From: Xanthomonas sp. Leaf148
GTDB taxonomy: Bacteria; Pseudomonadota; Gammaproteobacteria; Xanthomonadales; Xanthomonadaceae
Length of the DNA: 64,000 bases
NCBI RefSeq assembly: GCF_001423585.1
Contig: NZ_LMOP01000008.1
Coordinates: 175,476-239,475, forward strand
Direction: 5' to 3'
The notes under the pieces are model-generated. The model saw only the letters and a list, made by a program, of their open reading frames with translations, searched no databases and had not been told where the DNA came from. Position 1 is the first letter of the stretch. The number at the start of each line of letters is the position of its first letter. Made by a program: the position numbers and the translations under genes. Below, piece by piece: positions 1-9,498 of the stretch.

Positions 1-1
1 T

Positions 2-2563
2 GGCGCGCTGAGCGGCGGCAACGTCGTGCTCACTGCACGCGATGGCTTGACCCTGGCGCACACCATCAGCGCCGACAACGCGCTAACGCTGCGCACCACC
101 AATGCCGCCATCAATCAGAGCGGCGGCCAATTGCTGGTCGGCGGCCTCACCACCGTCAACGCCGGCACTGCCGCCATTGCCTTGAATGGCGCCAATGATT
201 TCCAAGGTGCAGTGAACCTCACTGGTGGCACCGTGCAACTCAACGACAGCGACGCACTGACGCTGGGCACGCTCAACACCGGCGCGCTCACCGTCACCAA
301 CACCGGCGCATTGAATCTGGGCCAGGGCAGCGTCAATGGCGCACTGACCGCGACCAGCAACGGCGGTGTCATCACGCAAACCAACGCGCTCAGCATTACC
401 GGCGCAAGCACGCTCGATGCCGGCAACGGATCGATTGCGTTGACCAATGCCAACAACGATTTCGTCGGTGCAGTCGCCGCCACCGGCGATGGCATTGGCC
501 TGGTCGACCGCAACGACCTGCAGCTCGCCAGCGTGCAAAGCACCGGCACTGGCGCGGTAACGCTGGATGCCGGCGGTGCGTTGCTGCTACCGGCTAGCAC
601 GATCGACACCGGTACCAGTGCGCTCAGTTTGATCGCGCGTGGCGGTACCCTCACCACGGTCGGTGCGCTGCGTGGCGGCGATGTGCAGCTGACCGGTGCC
701 AACGGCATCGTGCTTGGCAATACCATCGCTGCGTCGGGCGATCTGGCAGTGCGCAGCACCAACGTGGCGATCACCCAACGTGCGGGCACGTTGCAGGTGG
801 CAGGCAACAGCGTGGTCGATGCCGGCAGCGGCGCGATCGTGCTCGATGCCGCCGGCAACGACTTCCAGGGCCTGCTCGCGCTCAGCGGCGGTGCCACGCG
901 TGTGCGCGCTGCCACTGCGCTGACGCTGGGTGCGCTGAACACCGGCGCGCTCGATGTCGCCACCACCGGTGCGCTCAACCTGGGCTTCGGCCTGGTCAAT
1001 GGCGATCTGGACGCTGCCAGCAACGGCGGTGGACTGTCGCAGACCGCTGCGCTGACCGTCACCGGTGTCACCCGCATCGACAGTGCCGGCGCTTCCATCG
1101 CGCTTGCCGATGCCGGTAATGATTTCCAGTCGGCAGTGAACCTCCGCGGTGGCGACACTCGCGTACGCGACCGCAATGCGCTGACGCTGGGCAACGTGGA
1201 TGTCGCCGCGCTGGAGGCAAGCAGTGGCGAGGCATTGAATCTGGGTCAGGGCCGCATCGGCGGCACGCTGGTCGCGCGCAGTGGCGTTGCACCGGCCGCA
1301 CGCGTTCTCGCGCAGGCGTTGCCCACGCCGGCGGCAACCGCTGCCGGCATCATCCAGCAAGGCGCGTTGACCGTCGTCGGCAACAGCGTGCTCGATGCGG
1401 GCAGCGGCGCCATCGTGCTCACCGATGCCGGCAACGATTTCCAGGGCAGCGTGCAGGCCACTGGCGGCAGCATCGCGCTGGTCGATCGCAACGACCTGGC
1501 CGTGGCGGCGCAGGCGAGCGGTGCGGTCGCGCTGCAGGCCGGCGGCCAGCTGTCCACCAGCGGTGCGATTGCCGGCAACGCGGTGGCGTTGAGCAGCGGT
1601 GGCGGCATGCAGCTGGGGCACGACATCAGCAGCGCCGGCAACCTCAGCGTGCGCAGCGGTGGTGCCATCACCCAAAGCGCCGGCAGCCTGCGCGCAGCGC
1701 ACCTCAGCGGCAGCGCCGCGGGCGCGGCCACGCTGACCGGCGCCGGCAATGCCATCGGCACGCTCGGCGACTTCCGTGCGCAAGGCCTGGACCTGTTCAG
1801 TGCCGGCGCATTGCAGGTGAGCGGGCGCGTGGATGGCGGCAACCTGTTGCGGCTGCGCAGCGGTGATGCGTTGCTGCTGGATGGTCAGCTCAGCGCTGCG
1901 ACCACCTGGCTGCAGGCGGTTGCCGGCATTCGCCAGCGCGCCGGCAGCGCCATCAGCACCAACCTGCTCAGTGGGAGCGCCGGTGGCCCGGTGCTGCTGG
2001 GCGATGCCACCACCTTCATCGACAACCGCGTGGTGCAGCTGGGCGATTTCACCGCCAGCAATGGCTTCAGCCTCACCAATGCCGGCGACCTCACGCTGGT
2101 GCTGGCCAACGGCAGCAGCTACAGCGTGGATGCCGGCAACAGCGCGTTGTTGTTGTCGGTGCGCGGCGATCTGCTGCAGGAAGGCCGCGCCACCCTGCGC
2201 GATGGCACCGGCAATTTCTCCGCGACCGGCCGCATCGGCACCCAGCAGGACCCGATCTACCTGATCGGCACCGGCGCCCAGGTGATTGGCGCGGTGGGCG
2301 CGCCACCGGCGTACTTCAACGCGACCACCGCCGAGGGCGGGCTGCTCGAGTTGAGCGGCGGTTCCAGCTTCAATGTGCCTGCCTCGGCGTTTGCCGGCCG
2401 CGCGCAGAGCTCGGCCAGCCGCACCATCGCCTTCGTCGATCTGTCCGCCAGCGGGACGCCGTATCGCGCCTTCGGCCTGGTCCGTCCCGGCCTGCGTCTG
2501 CCCGACGACCAGCAACCGGCCTGCGACGCCGGCGACCCGGACGCGGTCTGCACCCCGCAATAA
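2..2563 (+). CDS. C-terminal part of large FHA/HMW1-type secreted adhesin (partial)
   Basis: The frame is open from the window edge, so the start and the N-terminal secretion domain lie upstream; 853 residues are visible. They consist of degenerate repeats of about 90 residues rich in Gly, Ala, Asn, Thr and Leu, with recurring blocks such as LNTGAL, TGALNLG, DAGSGAIVL, NDFQG and DRNALTLG. This composition is typical of the beta-helical stalk of filamentous haemagglutinin-like proteins exported by two-partner secretion. There is no autotransporter barrel at the C-terminus. The protein ends with two cysteines nine positions apart (CDAGDPDAVC), reminiscent of the C-terminal cysteine pair that anchors Haemophilus HMW1 to its HMW1B pore. 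A surface adhesion role is inferred. The partner TpsB gene is not in the window. Confidence 0.85.
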   Translation, partial: GALSGGNVVLTARDGLTLAHTISADNALTLRTTNAAINQSGGQLLVGGLTTVNAGTAAIALNGANDFQGAVNLTGGTVQLNDSDALTLGTLNTGALTVTNTGALNLGQGSVNGALTATSNGGVITQTNALSITGASTLDAGNGSIALTNANNDFVGAVAATGDGIGLVDRNDLQLASVQSTGTGAVTLDAGGALLLPASTIDTGTSALSLIARGGTLTTVGALRGGDVQLTGANGIVLGNTIAASGDLAVRSTNVAITQRAGTLQVAGNSVVDAGSGAIVLDAAGNDFQGLLALSGGATRVRAATALTLGALNTGALDVATTGALNLGFGLVNGDLDAASNGGGLSQTAALTVTGVTRIDSAGASIALADAGNDFQSAVNLRGGDTRVRDRNALTLGNVDVAALEASSGEALNLGQGRIGGTLVARSGVAPAARVLAQALPTPAATAAGIIQQGALTVVGNSVLDAGSGAIVLTDAGNDFQGSVQATGGSIALVDRNDLAVAAQASGAVALQAGGQLSTSGAIAGNAVALSSGGGMQLGHDISSAGNLSVRSGGAITQSAGSLRAAHLSGSAAGAATLTGAGNAIGTLGDFRAQGLDLFSAGALQVSGRVDGGNLLRLRSGDALLLDGQLSAATTWLQAVAGIRQRAGSAISTNLLSGSAGGPVLLGDATTFIDNRVVQLGDFTASNGFSLTNAGDLTLVLANGSSYSVDAGNSALLLSVRGDLLQEGRATLRDGTGNFSATGRIGTQQDPIYLIGTGAQVIGAVGAPPAYFNATTAEGGLLELSGGSSFNVPASAFAGRAQSSASRTIAFVDLSASGTPYRAFGLVRPGLRLPDDQQPACDAGDPDAVCTPQ

Positions 2564-2585
2564 GAGCAGCTAACAAAACGACTGT

Positions 2586-2687
2586 GCTCACCGCCAGGCG
2601 GGCGCGGCCGGTGCTCGGTGCGGCATGTACCACGCGTACACGCCGGTTCTGAGCGCGCCGTCCACACCCACCTGACGACTGCTCGCT
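2586..2687 (+). repeat. Intergenic repeat, copy 1 of an inverted pair around tssA
   Basis: About 100 bases between the adhesin and tssA match the reverse complement of 3817-3916 with many substitutions but clear colinearity. Shared blocks include the gcgagcag...tcaggtg end, gtgtggac, and a stretch coding RGTCRTE when read on the minus strand. Both copies create spurious open frames starting MWT, which should not be annotated as proteins. It looks like a dispersed Xanthomonas repeat; its nature (MITE or other) is unknown. Confidence 0.6.
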
Positions 2688-2753
2688 ACGTTTTGTCAGC
2701 CACTCTAAGCCCTGCCGCCGCCCACCGCGGCGGCTCTCCCGATGGAGCCTGCC

Positions 2754-3797
2754 ATGCACGACGACACTTCCCTGCAGACCTTGCTGGCACCGATCAGCGA
2801 CGATGCCCCGGCCGGCCCGGACCTGGAATACGACCCGGACTTCCTGCGCCTGGAGCGCGACTCGGCCGTCCGCGCCGAGCGCACCCTGGGCGAGAGCGTC
2901 ATCGCCGCCGAAGAACCCGACTGGGACAAGGTGCAGGCGCTGGCGCTGGAACTCAGCCGCCGCAGCCGCGACCTGCGCATCGCCAGCAAGTTGGGCGCGG
3001 CCTGGTTGCGCCTGCGCGGCCTGCCGGGCTGGGCCGACACCCTGGCGCTGATCCACGGCCTGCTGGACCAGCATTGGGACAGCGTGCACCCGCAGCTGGA
3101 TGCCGACGACGACAACGACCCGACCTCGCGCATCAACGCGCTGGTCGGCTTGAGTGACCCGATGGGCCTGCTTGGCGCGCTGCGCACCGCACCGTTCGTG
3201 CAATCGCCGCGGCTGGGCCGCTTCAGCCTGCGCGACCTGCGCGTGGCCAACGGCACCCTCAAACTGCCCGAGGGCCAGACCGGCCCCAGCCTGGCCGAGA
3301 TCGAAGCCTGCTGCCAGGACTGCACGCCGGAAACGCTGGCCGCCTCCGCCCAGGCCATCAGCGCTGCGTCGGCGCATGCGCGCGCCATCGATGCCCTGCT
3401 CACCGAACACGTCGGCACCGCCGCGCCGGACCTGCGCCCGCTGCTGACCGACCTGCGCGAGCTGGAACGTTTCGTGCTGCCGCACTGGCAGGCGCGCGAC
3501 AGCAGCGCCAACCCCGCCGCGCCGGACGCTGACACTGCGCCGGCTGGCGAGGGCAACGACGGCGCGACCACCAGCGCCCGCCCGGCCGGCGCCATTGCCG
3601 GCCCAGACGATGTGCTGCGTCGCCTGGATGAAATCTGCGCCTATTACGCGCGCTGCGAACCTTCCAGCCCGGTGCCGATGCTGCTGCGGCGTGCGCAGCG
3701 CCTGGTGGGCCGCGATTTCCTGGCCTTGATGAAGGAACTGGCCCCGGCCGGCATCGACGACCTGCAACGCGTCACCGGCCCGCTGGAAAACGGCTGA
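2754..3797 (+). CDS. tssA: Type VI secretion protein TssA (ImpA N-terminal family)
   Basis: 347 residues. The N-terminus carries the ImpA_N signature: SDDAPAGPDLEYDPDF at residues 11-26, followed by DWDKVQALALELSRRSRDLR and a helical region with GLPGWADTLALIHGLLDQHW. TssA proteins organise the T6SS baseplate and sheath assembly in the cytoplasm. The middle (about residues 245-280) is an Ala/Asp/Gly-rich linker, and the C-terminal 65 residues form a helical segment ending VTGPLENG, as in short TssA proteins. An in-frame ATG lies 12 bases upstream, but ggag at 2744-2747 has the right spacing for the ATG at 2754. No other T6SS core gene occurs downstream; the cluster, if any, is upstream of the window or elsewhere. 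Confidence 0.88.
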   Translation: MHDDTSLQTLLAPISDDAPAGPDLEYDPDFLRLERDSAVRAERTLGESVIAAEEPDWDKVQALALELSRRSRDLRIASKLGAAWLRLRGLPGWADTLALIHGLLDQHWDSVHPQLDADDDNDPTSRINALVGLSDPMGLLGALRTAPFVQSPRLGRFSLRDLRVANGTLKLPEGQTGPSLAEIEACCQDCTPETLAASAQAISAASAHARAIDALLTEHVGTAAPDLRPLLTDLRELERFVLPHWQARDSSANPAAPDADTAPAGEGNDGATTSARPAGAIAGPDDVLRRLDEICAYYARCEPSSPVPMLLRRAQRLVGRDFLALMKELAPAGIDDLQRVTGPLENG

Positions 3798-3816
3798 TCG
3801 CGGCGAACGACAGCTC

Positions 3817-3916
3817 GCGAGCAGTGGTCAGGTGAATGTGGACAACGCGCTTAGAGACCAAGTGCGCGCGTGGGACATGCCGTACCGAGGCCGGTCGCAC
3901 CCGCTGGGCGATGAGC
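3817..3916 (-). repeat. Intergenic repeat, copy 2 (inverted relative to copy 1)
   Basis: Inverted, diverged copy of 2586-2687, located just after the tssA stop codon. Together the two copies bracket tssA with opposite orientations. The remaining bases to 4099 show no gene; a frame that runs through here from 3836 begins in the repeat and runs antisense into the lipoprotein gene, so it is rejected. Confidence 0.6.
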
Positions 3917-4099
3917 GATGAGCGCCAGCATTCTGTGAGCGGCTCCATTCCACCCGCTCAGTCAAACAGGCAGCCGCACAAGGCGCGCCGGCAATCCCAC
4001 CGACTGCCCTACGGCGGCAGCTCAACCAGCCCACCGCCCACCTCCGAACAAAACGCAGTCACACCGCGCTGTTGCGAATCCCGAATCCCAACTCCCCAA

Positions 4100-4399
4100 T
4101 CACCAACGATACAGCTGCCAATACACCTTGTTGACCTTGTCCTTCTCGGCATCGGTATGCCCGTCGTGGTCGCGGTCGTACAGGAAGTAGGGCGCACCGC
4201 GGGCCGGCGTCACGCGCACCATTTCCAGCTGACCATTGACGCGGTATTCGTCGACCTTGTCGCCATTCCCCATGGTCTTGCTGGTGACATCTGCGCCGGC
4301 CGGAACATCGCCACCAGCGCGGCCACCGCCGCTCGTGGCACAGCCGCCAAGCAGCAGCAACGGCAGCAGCAAAAGACATGCTCTCTTCATCGTCGTCAT
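4100..4399 (-). CDS. Small DUF2782-type lipoprotein
   Basis: 99 residues (96 if the second ATG at 4390 is used). The N-terminus is a lipoprotein signal: a hydrophobic Leu-rich stretch followed by the lipobox LLGGC (Cys20). The rest shows the DUF2782 pattern: EYRVNGQLEMVRVTPARG, then PYFLYDRDHDG with a DxDxDG-like acidic loop, ending KVYWQLYRW. The function of the family is unknown; a periplasm-facing lipoprotein is predicted. It is transcribed divergently from polA with 69 bases between the starts. Confidence 0.85.
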   Translation of the reverse strand: MTTMKRACLLLLPLLLLGGCATSGGGRAGGDVPAGADVTSKTMGNGDKVDEYRVNGQLEMVRVTPARGAPYFLYDRDHDGHTDAEKDKVNKVYWQLYRW

Positions 4400-4468
4400 C
4401 CGTTTTAGGTCGTCGGTCAGTATGCGCTGGCGCGGTGTGGCGCGGGCGTGCAGCGTTAGAATTGTCCG

Positions 4469-7249
4469 ATGAGCAAATTAGTCCTGATCGACGGGTCCAG
4501 TTACCTGTATCGCGCGTTCCACGCGCTTCCGCCGCTGACCAATGCCCAGGGCGAGCCCACCGGCGCGTTATTCGGCGTGGTCAACATGTTGCGCGCCACC
4601 TTGAAGGAACGCCCCGCCTACGTCGCGTTCGTGGTGGACGCGCCGGGCAAGACATTTCGTGATGACTTGTATGCCGACTACAAGGCCAACCGTCCCTCGA
4701 TGCCCGACGAGTTGCGCGCACAGGTGCAGCCGATGTGCGACATCGTGCATGCGCTGGGCATCGACATCCTGCGCATCGACGGCGTGGAAGCGGACGATGT
4801 GATCGGCACGCTGGCGCTGCAGGCCGCCGCAGACGGATTGAGCGTCACCATCTCTACCGGCGACAAGGATTTCGCGCAGCTGGTGCGTCCAGGCATCGAA
4901 CTGGTCAACACCATGAGCGGCAGCCGCATGGATTCGGACGAGGCGGTGATCGCCAAGTTCGGCGTGCGGGCCGACCAGATCGTCGACCTGCTCGCGCTGA
5001 TGGGCGATGCCATCGACAACGTGCCCGGCGTGGACAAGTGCGGCCCCAAGACCGCCGCCAAATGGCTGGCCGAATACGACTCGCTCGACGGCGTCATCGC
5101 CAACGCCGAGAAGATCAAGGGCAAGATCGGCGAGAACCTGCGCGCCGCACTGCCGCGGCTGCCGCTCAACCGCGCGTTGGTCACCATCAAGACCGACGTG
5201 GCGTTGGCCAGCGGCCCGCGCGCGCTGGAGCTGCGCGAGCCCAATGCCGAAACGTTGGCCATCCTGTACGCCCGCTACGGCTTCAGTCAGGCCCTGCGCG
5301 AGCTGGGCGGCGCAGCGGCCGCTGGCGCGCAGACCGAAGCCATGGCCGTGGCCCGTACCGAACCCGGTCGCGCCCGCGGCACCGGCTTCGTCTCCGGCCC
5401 GGCGAGCGCGCCGGTGGATCTGGACCCGGCCCTGGCCGCGCCCGGTCAGTACGAGACGATTCTCACCCAGCAACAGCTGGACAGCTGGATCGCCCGCCTG
5501 CGCGCGGCCGGCCAGTTCGCCTTCGATACCGAAACCGACAGCCTGGACCCGCTGCAGGCCAACCTGATCGGCCTCAGCGTCGCCGCCGAGCCCGGCCAGG
5601 CGGCGTACCTGCCGTTCGGCCACGACTTCCCCGGCGCGCCGGCCCAGCTCGACCGCGCCCAGGCGCTGGCCCAGCTGGCGCCGCTGCTCACCGACCCTGC
5701 GCTGCGCAAGCTCGGCCAGCACGGCAAGTACGACCTGCACGTGATGCGCCGGCATGGCGTGGAGCTGGCCGGCTACAGCGACGACACCTTGCTGGAGAGC
5801 TTCGTGCTCAATTCCGGCAGCGCCCGCCACGACATGGATAGCCTGGCCAAGCGCTATCTGGGCTACGACACCGTCAAGTACGAAGACGTCTGCGGCAAGG
5901 GCGCCAAGCAGATCAAGTTCGCCCAGGTCAGCCTGGAAGATGCCACCCGCTACGCCGCCGAAGACGCCGACATCACCCTGCGCCTGCACCACGTGCTCGG
6001 CCCCAAGCTGGCCGCCGAGCCGGGGCTGGAGCGCGTCTACCGCGAGATCGAGATGCCGCTGGTGGAAGTGCTCGCCCGCATCGAGGCCAACGGCGTGTGC
6101 GTGGACGCGGCCGAACTGCGCCGCCAGAGCGCGGACCTGTCCAAGCGCATGCTCGCCGCCCAGCAAAAGGCCACCGAGTTGGCCGGGCGCACCTTCAACC
6201 TGGATTCGCCCAAGCAGCTGCAGGCGCTGCTGTTCGACGAGCTCAAGCTGCCCGCCGTGGTCAAGACGCCCAAGGGCCAGCCCTCGACCAACGAAGAAGC
6301 GCTGGAAGCCATCGCCGACCAGCACGAGCTGCCGCGGGTGATCCTGGAGTACCGCGGCCTGGCCAAGCTGCGCAGCACCTACACCGACAAGCTGCCGGAG
6401 ATGATCCACCCGCAGTCCGGGCGCGTGCACACCAGCTACCACCAGGCCGGCGCCGCCACCGGGCGGCTGTCCTCGTCCGACCCCAACCTGCAGAACATCC
6501 CGATCCGCACCGAAGACGGCCGCCGCATCCGCCGCGCCTTCGTCGCCCCGCCCGGGCGCAAGCTGATCGCCTGCGACTACTCGCAGATCGAACTGCGCAT
6601 CATGGCCCACCTGTCCGGCGACCCCGGCCTGGTGGGTGCGTTCGACTCCGGCGCCGACGTGCACCGCGCCACCGCGGCGGAGGTGTTCGGCCGCACCATC
6701 GACACCGTCAGCAACGACGAACGCCGCGCCGCCAAGGCGATCAACTTCGGCCTGATGTACGGCATGAGCGCGTTCGGCCTGGCCCGCCAGCTCGGCATCG
6801 GCCGTGGCGAGGCGCAGGACTACATCGCGCTGTACTTCAGCCGCTACCCGGGCGTGCGCGACTTCATGGAAACCACCCGCCAGCAGGCCCGCGACAAGGG
6901 CTACGTGGAGACGGTGTTCGGTCGCCGGCTGTATCTGGACTTCATCAATGCCGGCACCCAGGGCCAGCGCGCCGGTGCCGAGCGCGCTGCGATCAACGCG
7001 CCGATGCAGGGCACCGCCGCCGACATCATCAAGCGCGCCATGGTCAGCGTGGATGGCTGGATCGCCGACCACGCGCAGCGCGCACTGATGATCCTGCAGG
7101 TGCACGACGAACTGGTGTTCGAAGCCGACACCGATTTCGTCGACACGTTGCTGAGCGAAGTCACCGCGCGCATGTCGGCCGCTGCTGAATTACGCGTGCC
7201 GCTGGTGGTGGATTCGGGCGTGGGCGATAACTGGGACGAGGCGCACTGA
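4469..7249 (+). CDS. polA: DNA polymerase I
   Basis: 926 residues with all three enzyme domains. The N-terminal 5'-3' exonuclease (about 1-290) begins SKLVLIDGSSYLYRAFHALP and contains VEADDVIGTLA and GDKDFAQLV. The 3'-5' proofreading domain is intact: D353 and E355 in FDTETDS, KYDL, and YAAEDADIT. The polymerase domain has motif A (DYSQIELRIMAHL, D703), motif B (RRAAKAINFGLMYG, K756) and motif C (QVHDELVFE, D880), each two residues lower than the E. coli numbering. It acts in Okazaki fragment maturation and excision repair. No Shine-Dalgarno is visible upstream of the ATG, and a tagaat hexamer at 4457-4462 lies seven bases before it, so a leaderless transcript is possible but weakly supported. 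Confidence 0.98.
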   Translation: MSKLVLIDGSSYLYRAFHALPPLTNAQGEPTGALFGVVNMLRATLKERPAYVAFVVDAPGKTFRDDLYADYKANRPSMPDELRAQVQPMCDIVHALGIDILRIDGVEADDVIGTLALQAAADGLSVTISTGDKDFAQLVRPGIELVNTMSGSRMDSDEAVIAKFGVRADQIVDLLALMGDAIDNVPGVDKCGPKTAAKWLAEYDSLDGVIANAEKIKGKIGENLRAALPRLPLNRALVTIKTDVALASGPRALELREPNAETLAILYARYGFSQALRELGGAAAAGAQTEAMAVARTEPGRARGTGFVSGPASAPVDLDPALAAPGQYETILTQQQLDSWIARLRAAGQFAFDTETDSLDPLQANLIGLSVAAEPGQAAYLPFGHDFPGAPAQLDRAQALAQLAPLLTDPALRKLGQHGKYDLHVMRRHGVELAGYSDDTLLESFVLNSGSARHDMDSLAKRYLGYDTVKYEDVCGKGAKQIKFAQVSLEDATRYAAEDADITLRLHHVLGPKLAAEPGLERVYREIEMPLVEVLARIEANGVCVDAAELRRQSADLSKRMLAAQQKATELAGRTFNLDSPKQLQALLFDELKLPAVVKTPKGQPSTNEEALEAIADQHELPRVILEYRGLAKLRSTYTDKLPEMIHPQSGRVHTSYHQAGAATGRLSSSDPNLQNIPIRTEDGRRIRRAFVAPPGRKLIACDYSQIELRIMAHLSGDPGLVGAFDSGADVHRATAAEVFGRTIDTVSNDERRAAKAINFGLMYGMSAFGLARQLGIGRGEAQDYIALYFSRYPGVRDFMETTRQQARDKGYVETVFGRRLYLDFINAGTQGQRAGAERAAINAPMQGTAADIIKRAMVSVDGWIADHAQRALMILQVHDELVFEADTDFVDTLLSEVTARMSAAAELRVPLVVDSGVGDNWDEAH

Positions 7250-7401
7250 CGCAGTACATCACGCTGATATGCTGAATGCGCAGACCAGACATAAGTTGGT
7301 CAAAAGATAATGCGCGCGCGGCAGGATTGGAGGAATGAATAACCGTTAAATTCTACATTTTTTTAACAGTTATCTTCACGATCCATCAATGTGGAAAATG
7401 G

Positions 7402-7410
7402 TGTTATATC
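7402..7410 (+). promoter_or_regulatory. Extended -10 promoter of the sX13-like sRNA
   Basis: TG at 7402-7403, one base, then tatatc at 7405-7410 forms an extended -10 element. A start at about 7417 would put the first stem-loop at the very 5' end of the RNA. The matching -35 region is poor, as is common with extended -10 promoters. An AT-rich stretch (7345-7380) lies just upstream. Confidence 0.45.
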
Positions 7411-7416
7411 CCTCGA

Positions 7417-7540
7417 CGGGCGCAACGCCTGTCGGCAGATCTCTCCCATCCCCTGGAGCAGATCTCGGAGCGGAAACTCCTCCCCAAGTTTCCGTTCCCT
7501 GGCCCCGCCGACCTCCCCCTGGTCTGCGGGGCTTTTTTAT
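7417..7540 (+). ncRNA. sX13-like small regulatory RNA (C-rich loops)
   Basis: Four consecutive hairpins can be drawn. The first is 7414-7422 paired with 7426-7434 and includes one G-T pair. The second, 7437-7446 with 7455-7465, has loop catcccct and one bulge. The third, 7471-7478 with 7487-7494, has an 8-bp perfect stem and loop cctcccca. The fourth is a terminator stem, 7502-7513 with 7521-7532, with loop tccccct and a T6 tract. Three C-rich loops on one RNA of about 115-125 nt, located directly downstream of polA, match what is known of sX13, a virulence-related sRNA of Xanthomonas that pairs with G-rich sites near ribosome binding sites. Spot 42 and ErsA also follow polA in other gammaproteobacteria. 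The exact 5' end is inferred. Confidence 0.75.
7502..7540 (+). terminator. Intrinsic terminator ending the sRNA
   Basis: 7-bp GC stem gccccgc/gcggggc (7502-7508, 7526-7532), extended by gacc/ggtc after one mismatch, loop tccccct, then ttttttattt. It is the strongest intrinsic terminator in the window. It ends the sRNA and would also stop read-through from polA. Confidence 0.85.
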
Positions 7541-7740
7541 TTCCAGCGTTCAGAGTAGCCGGAAAGACGCTGCGCTGCTGGACAGCGTCCGCAGATTGCG
7601 CAATAGCTGCGTGAGCAATCACAAATTTAAATGGGGGCGATTAACTCGCTCAATCAACACAGCGTTTCATTTCCGCAATTCAGGTTTAACTGTGAGCGAC
7701 TCTGAATGCGTGAATCTGTGTGGATGACCCAACGGATAAA

Positions 7741-7781
7741 GGCGCTGAAACCAATCCCTGCACGGGGAAGATTTCAGCGCC
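7741..7781 (-). terminator. Hairpin downstream of hemF
   Basis: Perfect 10-bp inverted repeat ggcgctgaaa/tttcagcgcc enclosing a smaller ccc/ggg hairpin. On the minus strand it is followed by tttatcc and lies 95 bases after the hemF stop, so it probably terminates hemF transcripts. The T tract is short. The remaining bases between the sRNA and hemF (7541-7740, 7782-7875) show no gene. Confidence 0.5.
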
Positions 7782-7875
7782 TTCGGATGCATCGGGCGTG
7801 GCGCACTGCCTTCGCAGGGCAGCAGCGCTGGCGGCCCCTTCACTCCGGCCCGCTCCGATCACGGCAACGTCACTG

Positions 7876-8784
<909 letters not shown>

Positions 8785-8861
8785 CTAAGCCGTGCATCGC
8801 GGCGGGTGCGCTCACCCGAACGTGGCCGTTTGTCGCAGGGCGATGCGGAAGGTGGAGAAGG

Positions 8862-9334
8862 TCCCGCAGCGGTTAGCGTGTCAGGGTCAGTCGAGTTGGT
8901 CTGTGTGTAACGTTTCAGCACAGCACAGCAACCACTAAACCGCACGACACGGTGGTTTCCGTTCTTCAACAAAACCACCGACACACTGTCTGGTGCGGTG
9001 TCCTCGCCGCTTGCGGCATGGATGCCGCCATCGAGCCCGCATGGACGGGTTGACGGCGTGTCCCGCGAGCGGTAAGGGCGTTGCGCACTCGATGTCTTCG
9101 CGTTTGCTGCAGGGCCCTTGCCCGCCCACCATCGCAGGACACGCTGCAAGTACGTCCATGTAAGCTCCGTGGCGGCATCCTTGCCGCCAAGGGTCCCGCG
9201 ACGGTGAGCGGGCAAGGACCAGTCGCGTTGATCGGTGCCCAGGGTTTCGGCACAGCAACCAGCAACCCCCGACATCGCGCGACGCGGCGGTTTGGTTCTT
9301 CAGCAAAACCACCAGCAAACGGTCTGGTGCGGTG
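8862..9334. repeat. Composite intergenic repeat array, locus A
   Basis: This gene-free stretch is made of repeated modules. A palindromic module at 9115-9217 starts cccttgcccgcccaccatcg and ends with its inverted form gacggtgagcgggcaagg; it recurs at 56433-56535. A module in the opposite orientation at 8990-9080 (gcggcatggatgccgcc ... gacgggttgacggcgtgtcc) recurs at 56592-56694. A direct repeat of about 90 bases (8910-9000 and 9241-9334, containing caaaaccacc and tctggtgcggtg) flanks both. A degenerate fragment sits at 8862-8901. Open frames crossing this region are artefacts. The stretch 9335-9498 holds nothing recognisable. Confidence 0.75.
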
Positions 9335-9498
9335 AGTGCACCGCGCCCTCGACTCACCAGGTTCGAAGATCGCCAGGCAACCGCAACACGCAAGCTGTCA
9401 GTCTTCTCAACGTGATTGACTCGCGCGGATCATTGGTTGCAAGGCAGCCGATCTGCGCGCGGACTGCATGGCCCTTGCCTGCGCCAAAGTCACTAGAC

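Noticed and set aside
1-2563. Repeats in the adhesin as a CRISPR or tandem DNA array
   Set aside because: They are degenerate protein-coding repeats in a single open frame, not spaced identical units.
2257-2667. Minus-strand frame beginning MWTARSEPACTRG
   Set aside because: Starts in the intergenic repeat and runs antisense to the adhesin; the same peptide start occurs at 3836 in the second repeat copy.
3836-4408. Plus-strand frame beginning MWTTRLETKCARG
   Set aside because: Begins in the repeat and ends antisense to the lipoprotein gene; a repeat artefact.
4568-7105. 845-codon open frame antisense to polA
   Set aside because: Arises from GC-rich codon bias; no family features, and it lies wholly opposite polA with all its motifs.
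8935-9393. Overlapping frames in the interval after hemF
   Set aside because: They lie in the composite repeat array and share peptides with frames at the other repeat locus; no start signals.
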